This document shows, in pieces, positions 16,920 through 24,889 of a stretch of 64,000 bases of DNA (the first letter of the stretch is position 1; every line of letters starts with the position of its first letter). Origin of the DNA: UMGS1387 sp045540015 (lineage in GTDB: Bacteria > Bacillota > Clostridia > Oscillospirales > CAG-382); assembly GCA_045540015.1 (NCBI GenBank), contig JAZQGP010000013.1, forward strand, positions 186,001-250,000. Direction: 5' to 3'. The position numbers and the translations under genes were made by a program. The notes beneath the pieces are model-generated. The model searched no databases and was not told the origin of the DNA. It saw nothing but the letters and a program-made list of their open reading frames with translations.

Positions 16920-17705
16920 ATGAAAAAGAGAATATTTGCACTTTGTATAGCAGTAATGCTGATTGCTTTGTCCTTTAACGTGCTTGCCCAGAGCGAATAT
17001 CTGCGCATCCAGGACTTTGCCGGGCTTCTTGATGAAAGTGAATACGAACAGGTTCTTTCGCTTCTTGATGAAGTAAGCGAAAGACAGAATATGGATATTG
17101 TTATTATTACCGTTGACACTCCCGATGAAGGTCTTACGGTTGAAGAAGATGCTACCGAATGGTATGAAACACTTGAATTTAACAGTGATGGTGTGCTTCT
17201 TTATATGAGTATGGCAGAACGTGACTGGTATATGCTTACAAGTGGATTTGGTATTACTGCCATTACCGATGCAGGCATTGATTACATATCGGAAAAGTTT
17301 TTTTCACCGATGTCTGAAGGCGATTATGTAACGGCTTTTTCAACATATATTCAGTATACAGACGAATTTATAACTCAGGCAAAAACAGGTAAGCCCTATG
17401 ACATGGGAAATATGCCCAAGGAACCCTATGACTTTACTATGAGCCTTGTTATTTCGCTTGTAATCGGCTTTGTTGTATCAGGTATCATCACAGGTATGTG
17501 GAAGAATCAGCTTAAGAGCGTTGAGATGCAGAGAGCTGCATCGAGTTATCTGAAGCCCGGAAGCCTCAACATTTCATACACAAGGGATCTGTTCCTTTAC
17601 AGAACTGTTAACCGTACAGAAAAGCAGAAAGATTCCGATGGAGGTTCAAGTACTCATAAATCCTCGTCAGGTACAACCTACGGAGGAAAAGGCGGAAAAT
17701 TTTAA
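16920..17705 (+). CDS. TPM-domain membrane protein (YdjH-like)
   Basis: 261 residues from ATG 16920, which has AAGGAGGTG upstream; an in-frame ATG at 16863 lies inside the preceding gene. Signal peptide MKKRIFALCIAVMLIALSF, then a TPM domain (about 25-155) with FAGLLDESEYEQVLSLLDEV, MDIVIITVD and DGVLLYMSMAERDWYM. One transmembrane helix follows (LVISLVIGFVVSGIITGMW, about 172-192) and a Gly/Ser-rich cytoplasmic tail ending GGKGGKF. TPM domains occur in membrane-repair and stress-linked proteins, so the extracytoplasmic domain may sense or act on envelope damage. Gene order YdjG-YdjH matches Bacillus. Confidence 0.82.
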   Translation: MKKRIFALCIAVMLIALSFNVLAQSEYLRIQDFAGLLDESEYEQVLSLLDEVSERQNMDIVIITVDTPDEGLTVEEDATEWYETLEFNSDGVLLYMSMAERDWYMLTSGFGITAITDAGIDYISEKFFSPMSEGDYVTAFSTYIQYTDEFITQAKTGKPYDMGNMPKEPYDFTMSLVISLVIGFVVSGIITGMWKNQLKSVEMQRAASSYLKPGSLNISYTRDLFLYRTVNRTEKQKDSDGGSSTHKSSSGTTYGGKGGKF

Positions 17706-17736
17706 TTAAAAAATATATTTTTAAAGGAGATTTAAA

Positions 17737-18768
17737 ATGAAAAGATTATTTACAGCATTACTTGTAGTACTTATGGTAGTTGCACTTTGTTCATGTGGTG
17801 GTGGCGGTCCTGTAACAAGATCCGAAATTCTCACTGTTGGCGATTACGAATTTGTATTTAACGGCTATGAGCTTACTAAGGACGCATATGGCACAGATGT
17901 AGTGCTTATCACATATAACTTCACAAATAACAGCGATGAAGTATGTGCATTTACGGATGCCACATATTATGAAGTACTTCAGAATGAAACAGACCTCAAT
18001 GGTACAACTATTTATGTTTCAGAAGATTCAATGGAAACAATCACAAAGAATGAATACGAAGAAATCGGCCCCGGCGAAACAATCGAAGTAGTTGTTGCGT
18101 ACGAACTTGAAGATACAACTTCTCCCGTTACAATAAACTTTGAAGGCTTTGGCGACGATGCTTCTGCAAGTCATACTATTGATATTACAGCTGCCTTTGT
18201 TGGTGGCACTCCTATAGCAAATGCTTCCGATAATCAGGAAGAAGAAAAGGAAGATGTGGCAGCCGCACCTCAGGGTGAACTCGGCGACAGTGAATGGTAT
18301 GGCTGGTGGCTTGTTACTGATGCAACAGGTGATTTTGAAGAATTTGACGGCGCATATTTTGACTGCTGTGCAAACTTCGAACCCACAAGCGAAGGTTATA
18401 CTCTCATGAGCATCTGGGATGAAGTGTATACAGATTATAACAATAATTGCATCGGTGAAATTTATCTTGAACATTATGAAGATCTCGGATACAGCTCTGT
18501 TGAAGGCTTTTTCCTCACAGGTGATGATATCGCATCCGAAGGTCAGGTTATGGTAATTCCCGAAGCTGCAGGCGTTGAAAATGCACTTTATATAACAATT
18601 CCCGTTGAAACAGCAGACGGCGGATTTACAGCAGAACTCTTCCTCACAGAATGGGGCTATGAATGGGATGAAGAACTTGCTACTACTCCCACATACTATG
18701 ATTCATACTTCCTTCCTTTGATGGAAGAAGGCAAGGCACTTCCTGCAAATCTTGACGATATCGGCTGA
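17737..18768 (+). CDS. Lipoprotein with DUF5067-like domain
   Basis: 343 residues. Signal peptide MKRLFTALLVVLMVVALCSC gives lipobox LCSC. Residues about 30-150 match the DUF5067 pattern, an immunoglobulin-like beta sandwich with DVVLITYNFTNNSDE and EIGPGETIEVVVAYEL. An acidic linker leads to a second beta domain (about 185-340) with a GWWLVTDATG start, seen in clostridial lipoproteins that measure or bind at the cell surface. AAAGGAG lies 8 bases before ATG. It is in line with the TPM gene, 31 bases apart, so probably in the same transcript. Function unknown. Confidence 0.72.
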   Translation: MKRLFTALLVVLMVVALCSCGGGGPVTRSEILTVGDYEFVFNGYELTKDAYGTDVVLITYNFTNNSDEVCAFTDATYYEVLQNETDLNGTTIYVSEDSMETITKNEYEEIGPGETIEVVVAYELEDTTSPVTINFEGFGDDASASHTIDITAAFVGGTPIANASDNQEEEKEDVAAAPQGELGDSEWYGWWLVTDATGDFEEFDGAYFDCCANFEPTSEGYTLMSIWDEVYTDYNNNCIGEIYLEHYEDLGYSSVEGFFLTGDDIASEGQVMVIPEAAGVENALYITIPVETADGGFTAELFLTEWGYEWDEELATTPTYYDSYFLPLMEEGKALPANLDDIG

Positions 18769-18802
18769 TAGTAACACCGATAAACACACAACTTAAAAGT
18801 AA

Positions 18803-19554
18803 ATGAAAAAGACAATGAAAACATTGCTAATAATTGCTGTTGCGGTTGTAGGTGCAGGAACATTGTTCGGCTCAATGCTCACCTCAGGCGGTGAAAAATA
18901 CAAAATGGAGTATGACAGCAAAGACCTGTACCGTGGTGCCAAAGACAGCTATAAAGCAGGGCAGACCGTATCCCTCGGTTTTCCCTATGTTGCTACCGAC
19001 ACAAGTTACGGCTTTTATCTCAACGGTATGCCTGTAGATACGACATACTCTGACCTCGGTGGCTACAAGCTTACATTTGTTATGCCTCCTTTGAATGTGT
19101 AACGAGAAATGATATGGCTTATGTTCAGCCCGAGGAAGGTGTAGAGGAAACGCTTTTGTATGAGTATTACAGAGCGACTGACGCAGCACCTGACGGAAAA
19201 GCAGAAACATATTCCATTGCTCTTTACTCCATATCCGAAACGGACAGCGATGGCAATACGGAAGACAGAACAGAACTTCGTGTGTCAAAGACAAACATCG
19301 ATGGCACAACCGAAGAAAATGTTTATGATGCAAAGCGTTACGGCTCGTATGAATGTGACGAGATTGCAAAAGAGTATTACATGCACGGCTGGGATACTAT
19401 GAAAAATACCATCAGCGAAGATGGTATGCTTAAGTCAGTAAAATTCAGAACTGCCACGGGATATATCACCGTTTCCAACGGATGTATGCCCGAAAACGGC
19501 AATGAAGGTATGGGAAAAATACGACAGATTCTCGAAAGTTATATTGAAGAATAA
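18803..19554 (+). pseudogene. Membrane-anchored protein gene split by a -1 frameshift near 19090
   Basis: Frame 2 runs from ATG 18803 with an N-terminal anchor (MKTLLIIAVAVVGAGTLFGS) to TAA 19102, ending GYKLTFVMPPLNV. Frame 1 is open through the same point and goes on to 19554. Adding one T to the TTT run at 19090-19092 gives a smooth join (FVMPPFECVTRND) and a protein of about 250 residues. The second half contains SIALYSISETDSDGN and ends in a helical tail. This is either one damaged gene, a base-calling error in a short homopolymer, or slippage; the first two are more likely. Function unknown; it sits inside the stress-like operon. Confidence 0.65.
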
Positions 19555-19575
19555 ATCTGAAAGGAAATGAAAAAA

Positions 19576-19941
19576 ATGGGAAAATTTGTAGTAAGAAACA
19601 CAGCAACAGGTATTAAGTTTGACCTTAAGGCAGGTAACGGCGAAGTTATCGCAACAAGTGAGGTTTACACAACAGAAGCTGCTTGCCTTAACGGAATCAA
19701 CAGCGTTAAGACAAACTGCGTTGGCGAAGTTGAAGACCAGACAGTAGAAGGCTTTGAAAAGGTAAAGCATCCTAAGTTTGAAGTATTCACCGACAAGGCA
19801 GGCGAATTCCGTTTCAACCTCAAGGCAAAGAATGGCGAAATTATCGCTTCTTCCGAGGGTTATAAGACAAAGGCAAGCTGTCTTAACGGTGTTGAAAGCG
19901 TTAAGAAGAACGCTCCCGAAGCTGAAATTGTAAAGGAATAA
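19576..19941 (+). CDS. DUF1508 (YegP-like) double-domain protein
   Basis: About 121 residues from ATG 19576, which has AAAGGA 11 bases upstream; ATG 19567 lies too close to that site. Two tandem copies of the YegP fold are seen: KFVVRNTATGIKFDLKAGNG...CLNGINSVK and KFEVFTDKAGEFRFNLKAKNG...CLNGVESVKKN. Each copy has the family signature of KF, an F.LKA.NGE.I..SE strand pair and a LNGI.SVK helix. YegP proteins are small and soluble, of unknown biochemical role, often duplicated. Last gene before a strong terminator at 19966. Confidence 0.85.
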   Translation: MGKFVVRNTATGIKFDLKAGNGEVIATSEVYTTEAACLNGINSVKTNCVGEVEDQTVEGFEKVKHPKFEVFTDKAGEFRFNLKAKNGEIIASSEGYKTKASCLNGVESVKKNAPEAEIVKE

Positions 19942-19965
19942 TCAGGTTGCAGATACTTGAAAGCG

Positions 19966-19993
19966 AAAGTCCCCGTATGTGCGGGGACTTTTG
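19966..19993 (+). terminator. Rho-independent terminator closing the first stress-like operon
   Basis: AAAGTCCCC (19966-19974) pairs with GGGGACTTT (19983-19991), followed by a short T run. Confidence 0.8.
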
Positions 19994-20013
19994 GTATAGT
20001 TTGAGTATTATGA

Positions 20014-20042
20014 TTGATTATTATATATTTTTGTGATATGAT
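20014..20042 (+). promoter_or_regulatory. Promoter of the two-component genes
   Basis: -35 TTGATT (20014-20019), 17-base spacer, -10 TATGAT (20037-20042), 34 bases before the GTG start. Confidence 0.55.
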
Positions 20043-20076
20043 ATATATAGATTTGTATGATTTGGGAGGTGAAAAT

Positions 20077-21738
20077 GTGCTTGGAAAAGACAAAAAACTT
20101 ATAAAGTCTTCTTTAATTGTGGCATTTTTTCTTTTGGTTGCCTACATTTTAAGATGGCATGTAAAACCGGGTGACAATGTACTGCTAGGCACATTTACGA
20201 TCATCTTGCGTAGTACGATACACTTGATGCTTTTTGCAACATGGTTCGAAACACTTATGCACCGTGTGGTAAAACCGAATATACGAAAACTCCTTGGCAG
20301 TGTTGCAATAATGATGCTGTTTTGGTTGTTTGTTAAAACTGTAAAATATGAGTTCTGTATAAGCAATTCAGAGACGATTGCTCGTTATCTTTGGTATTCT
20401 TACTATATTCCGATGATATTGATTCCCCTGCAGGGTGTTTTTATAATGAATTATGTAGGAAAGCCTGACAGTTACCGCACCCCTAAAGTTATGCAGGGAC
20501 TGTATATTGTTGCCATTATTCTTGTTCTCGGTGTTTTTACAAATGATATACATAATATGGCATTTGCTTTTCCCGAGGGGATACGTAACTTTGATTCGGT
20601 TTACACCTATGGTCCTCTTTACTATATAATTATGGCGTGGTTTTGCTTATTTGGGTTGATATTTGTTGTCACTCTGCTGAAAAAGAGCCGTATTCCCGTG
20701 AGTAAAAAAGTGCAGTTTTTGCCCCTTGCTGTAATGATAGGTGCAATTATATTCTGGACTCTGTATTGCTTACGCATTGTAAGATGTGACCTTACTGTTG
20801 TTGACTGCGTTATTATTGCATTGCTTCTTGAAAGCGCAATACAAATCGGGCTGATTCCTTCAAATGAGTATTACAGCGAGGTTTTCAGAAAAACTACCGT
20901 TCCGATTATAATTGTAGATGATTTTTACATCCCCCATTATACCTCGGACGGAGCTAAATTCGTTACTGATACGATAATGCGTGAAACAGAATACGGCGAT
21001 GTTGACAGAGGAAACTTTATTCTTCGTTCTTCTTCCATCAATGCAGGGCGTGTTGTGTGGGAAGATGACGTAACACACCTTAATGAACTTAAAGAAGATC
21101 TTCAAGAGGTGAATGAACGGTTAGATGGTGAAAATATTCTTCTCAAGGCAGAGGTTGAACTTAAAGAACAACGTGCGAGCGTTGAAGAAAAACACCGCTT
21201 GTATGACCGCATTGCCAGCGAAGTATCGTCACAGCTGACAAAAATTGCATTACTTATCGAATTGGCAAGAAACGATTCAAAAAAAGCACGTACTGCTCTT
21301 TCAAAAATCAACATTATAGGTTCTTATATAAAAAGACGCGGCAATCTCAGATTGCTCGGCGAGGATAATGCATATATTCTGTCTAAAGAGTTAGAGTATT
21401 CTATGCGCGAATCTCTTGACAACTTAAAGCTTTATGATATTTATACATCGTTAAATTCGCAGTGTGACGGATCTGTAAATCTTGATAATACAATTTGCAT
21501 ATATGATTTTTATGAAGAAGTGGTTGAGAAACTTCTGGATACTATGTCCGCAATGCTTGTACATCTGTCTTGCAGTGACGGTGCTATAAAAATGCGTATG
21601 CAGATAGGCTGTACAGAGGAAATATCCGAAGATGTTCTGAGTGAAATCACTTTGAACAGTGGAAATTTTTCCTGCAGCATTCAGGACGAGGATATTATCA
21701 TTGATGTTGTTGTCCCAAACGGAGGTTATGCTGTATGA
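20077..21738 (+). CDS. Membrane sensor resembling a histidine kinase but without kinase residues
   Basis: About 553 residues from GTG 20077, chosen because GGGAGG lies 7 bases upstream; ATGs further up precede that site. The first 270 residues form about seven or eight membrane helices in the style of HisKA_7TM sensors. Residues about 275-350 look PAS-like (TTVPIIIVDDF). A coiled coil follows (LNELKEDLQEVNERLDGEN). The dimerisation region reads RIASEVSSQLTKI, where the second kinase has NIHRSLGQAL: the phosphoacceptor histidine position is serine. No N-box or G-box is visible. It therefore looks like a sensor partner rather than an active kinase. Its stop overlaps the next start. Confidence 0.7.
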   Translation: MLGKDKKLIKSSLIVAFFLLVAYILRWHVKPGDNVLLGTFTIILRSTIHLMLFATWFETLMHRVVKPNIRKLLGSVAIMMLFWLFVKTVKYEFCISNSETIARYLWYSYYIPMILIPLQGVFIMNYVGKPDSYRTPKVMQGLYIVAIILVLGVFTNDIHNMAFAFPEGIRNFDSVYTYGPLYYIIMAWFCLFGLIFVVTLLKKSRIPVSKKVQFLPLAVMIGAIIFWTLYCLRIVRCDLTVVDCVIIALLLESAIQIGLIPSNEYYSEVFRKTTVPIIIVDDFYIPHYTSDGAKFVTDTIMRETEYGDVDRGNFILRSSSINAGRVVWEDDVTHLNELKEDLQEVNERLDGENILLKAEVELKEQRASVEEKHRLYDRIASEVSSQLTKIALLIELARNDSKKARTALSKINIIGSYIKRRGNLRLLGEDNAYILSKELEYSMRESLDNLKLYDIYTSLNSQCDGSVNLDNTICIYDFYEEVVEKLLDTMSAMLVHLSCSDGAIKMRMQIGCTEEISEDVLSEITLNSGNFSCSIQDEDIIIDVVVPNGGYAV

Positions 21739-23030
21739 TGAGTTATTGCAACCTTCCTCACATATGCAAGGTGTTGATAATGGCATATATTTTGGCGCTT
21801 CTGTGCGTTACCTTGCTTTCGCCGAAGCTTGTTACGGGCAGAAGAAAGTATGTGGAAAAGAGTGCCTGGGCAGTTTGTGTGCTTTTAAGCAGCACGATGC
21901 TTTTGATATATGCGGCAGAGGTAAAAACAGCAAAACAAAACTATTCGGTAAGCCCTTTTGTCAGCCGGTTTTGCGATTTGCCTGTGATTATTCCTCTTAT
22001 ACTTGCTGTTTTGATGACTGTGTTTGTCGGGTACATTGTAATAAAAGAAAGAAACAAAAGACAGAACATCATTACACGCTCATCAATAAAAGAAAGCATA
22101 GATAAGCTTGATTCAGGTCTGTGCTTTGCTTATCAGAGTGGCAGAGTCATTCTTGCAAACTATATTATGACTGAGCTTTGCTACAGCATATTGGGAAGAG
22201 ATCTTCAGAATGCAAATATACTTTGGAAAGCATTAGCCTCAGGCGAAGTTAAAGAAGATGTTGTTTGTCTAAGAAAAGGCGAAAAACCGTCTTTCAAGTT
22301 GTCTGATGGAAAGGTTTGGACCTTTGGACACAGTATTATAGATAACATAATTCAGTTGTCTGCTGCGGATACTACCTATTTGCAAAGACTTACCGATGAG
22401 CTTCAGGAGAAAAACAATGAACTGAAGGCAATAAACTCAAGACTTGTAGCGTATGGCGAAGAGGTGGATGAGCTTACACGCTCAAAAGAACGTCTTGAAA
22501 CGAAGATTAATATTCACCGAAGTCTTGGTCAGGCACTTCTTGTTACACGGCATTATCTCATTGAAAAATCACAAGATGCTGAAGCACCTTTTGATATCTG
22601 GGAGAAAAACATTGCCATGCTCAGTATGGAAATCGACCAACCCTCGGAAGAACCTTTTGAAATGTTTATCAAAGCCGCAAAAACGGCAGGCGTTGGCATT
22701 GAAATAACAGGAAAGCTTCCGAACAATGAGGAAACAAACAACCTGATTGCACTTGCGGCGGCAGAATCCCTGATAAATGCCGTTCGTCATGCCGAGGCAA
22801 GTGCTATGTATATCACCTTCAGCGAGAAACACTGTATGGATACCGTTTGTTTTACCAACAACGGCGCTCGTCCGCAGGGGGAAATTACCGAAGGTGGAGG
22901 TCTTGGTGCTTTGAGAAAAAAAGTGGAACGCATAGGTGGTATTATGAAAGTCTGTCATGATCCCGAGTTTGCACTTATCATTTCTATACCGAAGAAAGGA
23001 GATGGCTATGAAACGAATAATGATTGTTGA
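21735..23030 (+). CDS. Sensor histidine kinase
   Basis: 431 residues. Three membrane helices occupy about 10-120, followed by a PAS-like region (FAYQSGRVILANYIM), a coiled coil, a dimerisation helix with the likely phosphoacceptor in KINIHRSLGQALL, and an ATPase domain with N-box AAAESLINAVRHAEAS and G-box EGGGLGALRKKVERIGG. This arrangement is of the LiaS/NarX-like HATPase class that pairs with NarL-type regulators. ATG 21735 overlaps the TGA of the sensor gene, so both are translationally coupled and probably form a complex. It should phosphorylate the regulator whose gene starts at 23008. Confidence 0.85.
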   Translation: MMSYCNLPHICKVLIMAYILALLCVTLLSPKLVTGRRKYVEKSAWAVCVLLSSTMLLIYAAEVKTAKQNYSVSPFVSRFCDLPVIIPLILAVLMTVFVGYIVIKERNKRQNIITRSSIKESIDKLDSGLCFAYQSGRVILANYIMTELCYSILGRDLQNANILWKALASGEVKEDVVCLRKGEKPSFKLSDGKVWTFGHSIIDNIIQLSAADTTYLQRLTDELQEKNNELKAINSRLVAYGEEVDELTRSKERLETKINIHRSLGQALLVTRHYLIEKSQDAEAPFDIWEKNIAMLSMEIDQPSEEPFEMFIKAAKTAGVGIEITGKLPNNEETNNLIALAAAESLINAVRHAEASAMYITFSEKHCMDTVCFTNNGARPQGEITEGGGLGALRKKVERIGGIMKVCHDPEFALIISIPKKGDGYETNNDC

Positions 23031-23640
23031 AGATGATCCAATGGCAAGCCAACTTCTGGAGATCTATATTAAAGGACATAAAGAATATGAGCTTGCATGC
23101 AACATTGAAAGTGCTTCAATGGCAGAGGTGTACTGTCTGTCACAGAATATTGACCTTATTCTGATGGATGTGTGTACCGCAATGAATGCAAGTGGTCTTG
23201 ATGCGGCAGAAAAAATTAAAAAGAATTTTCCGCATATTAAAATCGTTATTATTACCAGCCAACCCGAGTGCAGCTTTATCGACAGAGCTCGCAAGGTAGG
23301 CGTTGACAGCTTCTGGTATAAAAGTTCCAAAGCGGAAGAAATCATTTCTGTTATAGAAAAAACCTTCGATGGTGAAAACATCTATCCGGATACTACACCT
23401 ACACTTGTCTTAGGTGATGCACTGAGTGTGGACCTTTCAGAACGAGAACTTGAGGTTTTGCGTGAGCTTGTTGCGGGTGAAACCGATGCGGCAATTGCAG
23501 AGCATTTGTTTATGTCTGTAAGAACCGTTAAAAGCCATATAACCAATATGAAAAACAAAACAGGCTTCAAAAATCGTACCGAGCTTGCGGTCAGGGCAAG
23601 GGAAAGCGGTCTGATAATAAATGATAAGCATCAGGAATAA
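23008..23640 (+). CDS. NarL/LuxR-type response regulator
   Basis: About 210 residues from ATG 23008; AAAGGA lies 7 bases upstream, and an upstream in-frame ATG at 22957 is inside the kinase gene. Receiver domain: acidic pair in MIVEDD (Glu8-Asp10), phosphorylation site Asp54 in LILMDV, conserved Lys in WYKSS. The output is a LuxR helix-turn-helix: LSERELEVLRELVAGETDAA then SVRTVKSHITNMKNKTG. The gene overlaps the kinase end by 23 bases. Its DNA targets are probably the two matching control elements at 13814 and 24367, which is an inference from position. Confidence 0.93.
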   Translation: MKRIMIVEDDPMASQLLEIYIKGHKEYELACNIESASMAEVYCLSQNIDLILMDVCTAMNASGLDAAEKIKKNFPHIKIVIITSQPECSFIDRARKVGVDSFWYKSSKAEEIISVIEKTFDGENIYPDTTPTLVLGDALSVDLSERELEVLRELVAGETDAAIAEHLFMSVRTVKSHITNMKNKTGFKNRTELAVRARESGLIINDKHQE

Positions 23641-23704
23641 TTAAATAATACGAAAATTACGCTATCTGTATTTTGCAGGTAACAATTCAACAAGGAGAGA
23701 CAGC

Positions 23705-23989
23705 ATGAAAAACGAGATTACTCATATATTAATGACAATTATACGAATTGCAGTAATTGTTTTATCAATATTCTGCATTTGTTTCTTTATCCTCATTTCG
23801 CCATATGATGAATGGAATATTGTAGATTATGATATTGTTGATGCTGAAAAAATCGTCTTATTATTCCTTTCAACATTAAACATTTTGTTTTCTCTGCTTT
23901 CAAAAAAGGCTCACAAAGCTTATTTGATTATTTATTTGATTATTACGGTCATTTGTATCATGCGTTTCTCATGGCTTTTGACATTGTAG
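23705..23989 (+). CDS. Small membrane protein
   Basis: 94 residues with three hydrophobic stretches: TIIRIAVIVLSIFCICFFIL, IVLLFLSTLNILFSLL and IIYLIITVICIMRFSWLL. An acidic loop (DEWNIVDYDIVDAE) lies between the first two. ACAAGGAGAG precedes ATG by 5-8 bases, which supports translation. No family recognised. It follows the response regulator by 64 bases and ends before a terminator, so it likely belongs to the regulatory transcript. Confidence 0.65.
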   Translation: MKNEITHILMTIIRIAVIVLSIFCICFFILISPYDEWNIVDYDIVDAEKIVLLFLSTLNILFSLLSKKAHKAYLIIYLIITVICIMRFSWLLTL

Positions 23990-24020
23990 CATTAATTTAT
24001 ATCATTTCGTATCAATACCT

Positions 24021-24050
24021 AAACTCGGCACTTTTGTGTCGAGTTTTTTA
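24021..24050 (+). terminator. Rho-independent terminator after the regulatory genes
   Basis: AAACTCGGCAC (24021-24031) pairs with GTGTCGAGTTT (24036-24046), one G-T pair, followed by T residues. Confidence 0.85.
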
Positions 24051-24109
24051 ATACACAAAAACTTCACTTATGCGGTTCGGTTTTCTGTCATACTATTAGT
24101 AGAGCAATA

Positions 24110-24294
24110 GTGGTTCAATATTTGGAGAATCGAGATTGCTGCGACTATGGTCATCCTCCTAATACCATAGTCTACGAAATGTTTTTGCGGCTTTTTGTTT
24201 TGACAGGCCTCTTTTTTTAAGCCCGCAAAAAACAATTGTTTTCCCTACCATCCAAAATGTGAGCGTCATATACCAAAAACGGGGACAACAATTG
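24110..24294 (+). ncRNA. Candidate structured RNA with an anti-Shine-Dalgarno loop
   Basis: No ORF. Hairpin GACTATGGT/ACCATAGTC (24143-24151 and 24164-24172) is a perfect 9-bp stem whose 12-base loop contains CCTCCT, complementary to ribosome binding sites. A second stem pairs GTTTTTGCGGCTT (24181-24193) with AAGCCCGCAAAAAAC (24219-24233). A third arm pair is CAATTGTT (24233-24240) and AACAATTG (24287-24294). C-rich loops of this kind occur in Firmicute regulatory RNAs. Promoter and ends are not fixed, and 24295-24360 shows nothing else. Confidence 0.4.
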
Positions 24295-24366
24295 CATTTC
24301 GCACCATATCGATGCTGGTTAAATTTCAGAGTTTACGATGGAATTTAGCGTATTTTTTTCAAAAAT

Positions 24367-24437
24367 GTACTTAAGTACGATGTCTTAAACAATCTGGAAT
24401 GATACAATTATATTGTAAAATTGTATAAGTTGTATCC
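24367..24437 (+). promoter_or_regulatory. Control element B, second copy of the element at 13814
   Basis: Palindrome GTACTTAAGTAC (24367-24378), 22 bases, GATACAATTATATTGTA (24401-24417), then one long and one short A/T repeat ending in TCC. Identical in order and spacing to element A but exactly 18 bases (two 9-base units) shorter in the repeat part. Lies 39 bases before ATG 24476. Confidence 0.6.
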
Positions 24438-24475
24438 AAGTGATATTTTTCCATACTTTGAAGGAGATAAGTTGA

Positions 24476-24862
24476 ATGAAAAAAATAGTAGTCAGTATTC
24501 AGAACAGTCTGCTTGCAGAAATGCTGACAATTAATTTGCGTGAAAGCGGTGAGTTTATTCCGCAAAGATGCTTGTTCAAAAAGAAGAACGAGGAATATGA
24601 TAATTGCAGATTGTTGTCGGCGGACATTTTGCTTATGGAAGTTTCATATACTCCTGCAACTACTCTTGAAAAACGAATGGAGGACGTTGAAAGGGTAAGA
24701 AAAACTGTTCCGGATTGTAAAATAGTTCTTTTGTGTGATGAAAACTCTGCACCCAATGTTGCTCATGAGGTTGCTCAGGCAAAACAGGATGGCGTAATAG
24801 ACGGATTCTTTTACTCATCTGTCGGTGCAAAATATCTTATTGCAGCACTCAATGCACTTTAA
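24476..24862 (+). CDS. Degenerate receiver-domain protein
   Basis: 128 residues, the length of a lone receiver domain, with alternating beta strands and helices. Position 55 is Glu in ILLMEV where the regulator at 23008 has phosphorylatable Asp54 in LILMDV. The N-terminal acidic pair is missing (KKIVVSIQNS), and the late Lys is replaced in FFYSSVG. So it cannot be phosphorylated in the normal way, and the Glu may imitate a permanently phosphorylated state. GAAGGAG precedes ATG. It has its own copy of the control element, and may bind the sensor, kinase or regulator. Confidence 0.68.
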   Translation: MKKIVVSIQNSLLAEMLTINLRESGEFIPQRCLFKKKNEEYDNCRLLSADILLMEVSYTPATTLEKRMEDVERVRKTVPDCKIVLLCDENSAPNVAHEVAQAKQDGVIDGFFYSSVGAKYLIAALNAL

Positions 24863-24889
24863 GAAAATAAATTTCAGGAGGAAAATTTT

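Noticed and set aside
21659..22105. 148-codon frame across the sensor-kinase junction
   Set aside because: Shadow in another frame of two well supported genes.
24110..24294. 6S RNA or tmRNA
   Set aside because: No long bulged rod with a central bubble and no tRNA-like ends could be recognised.
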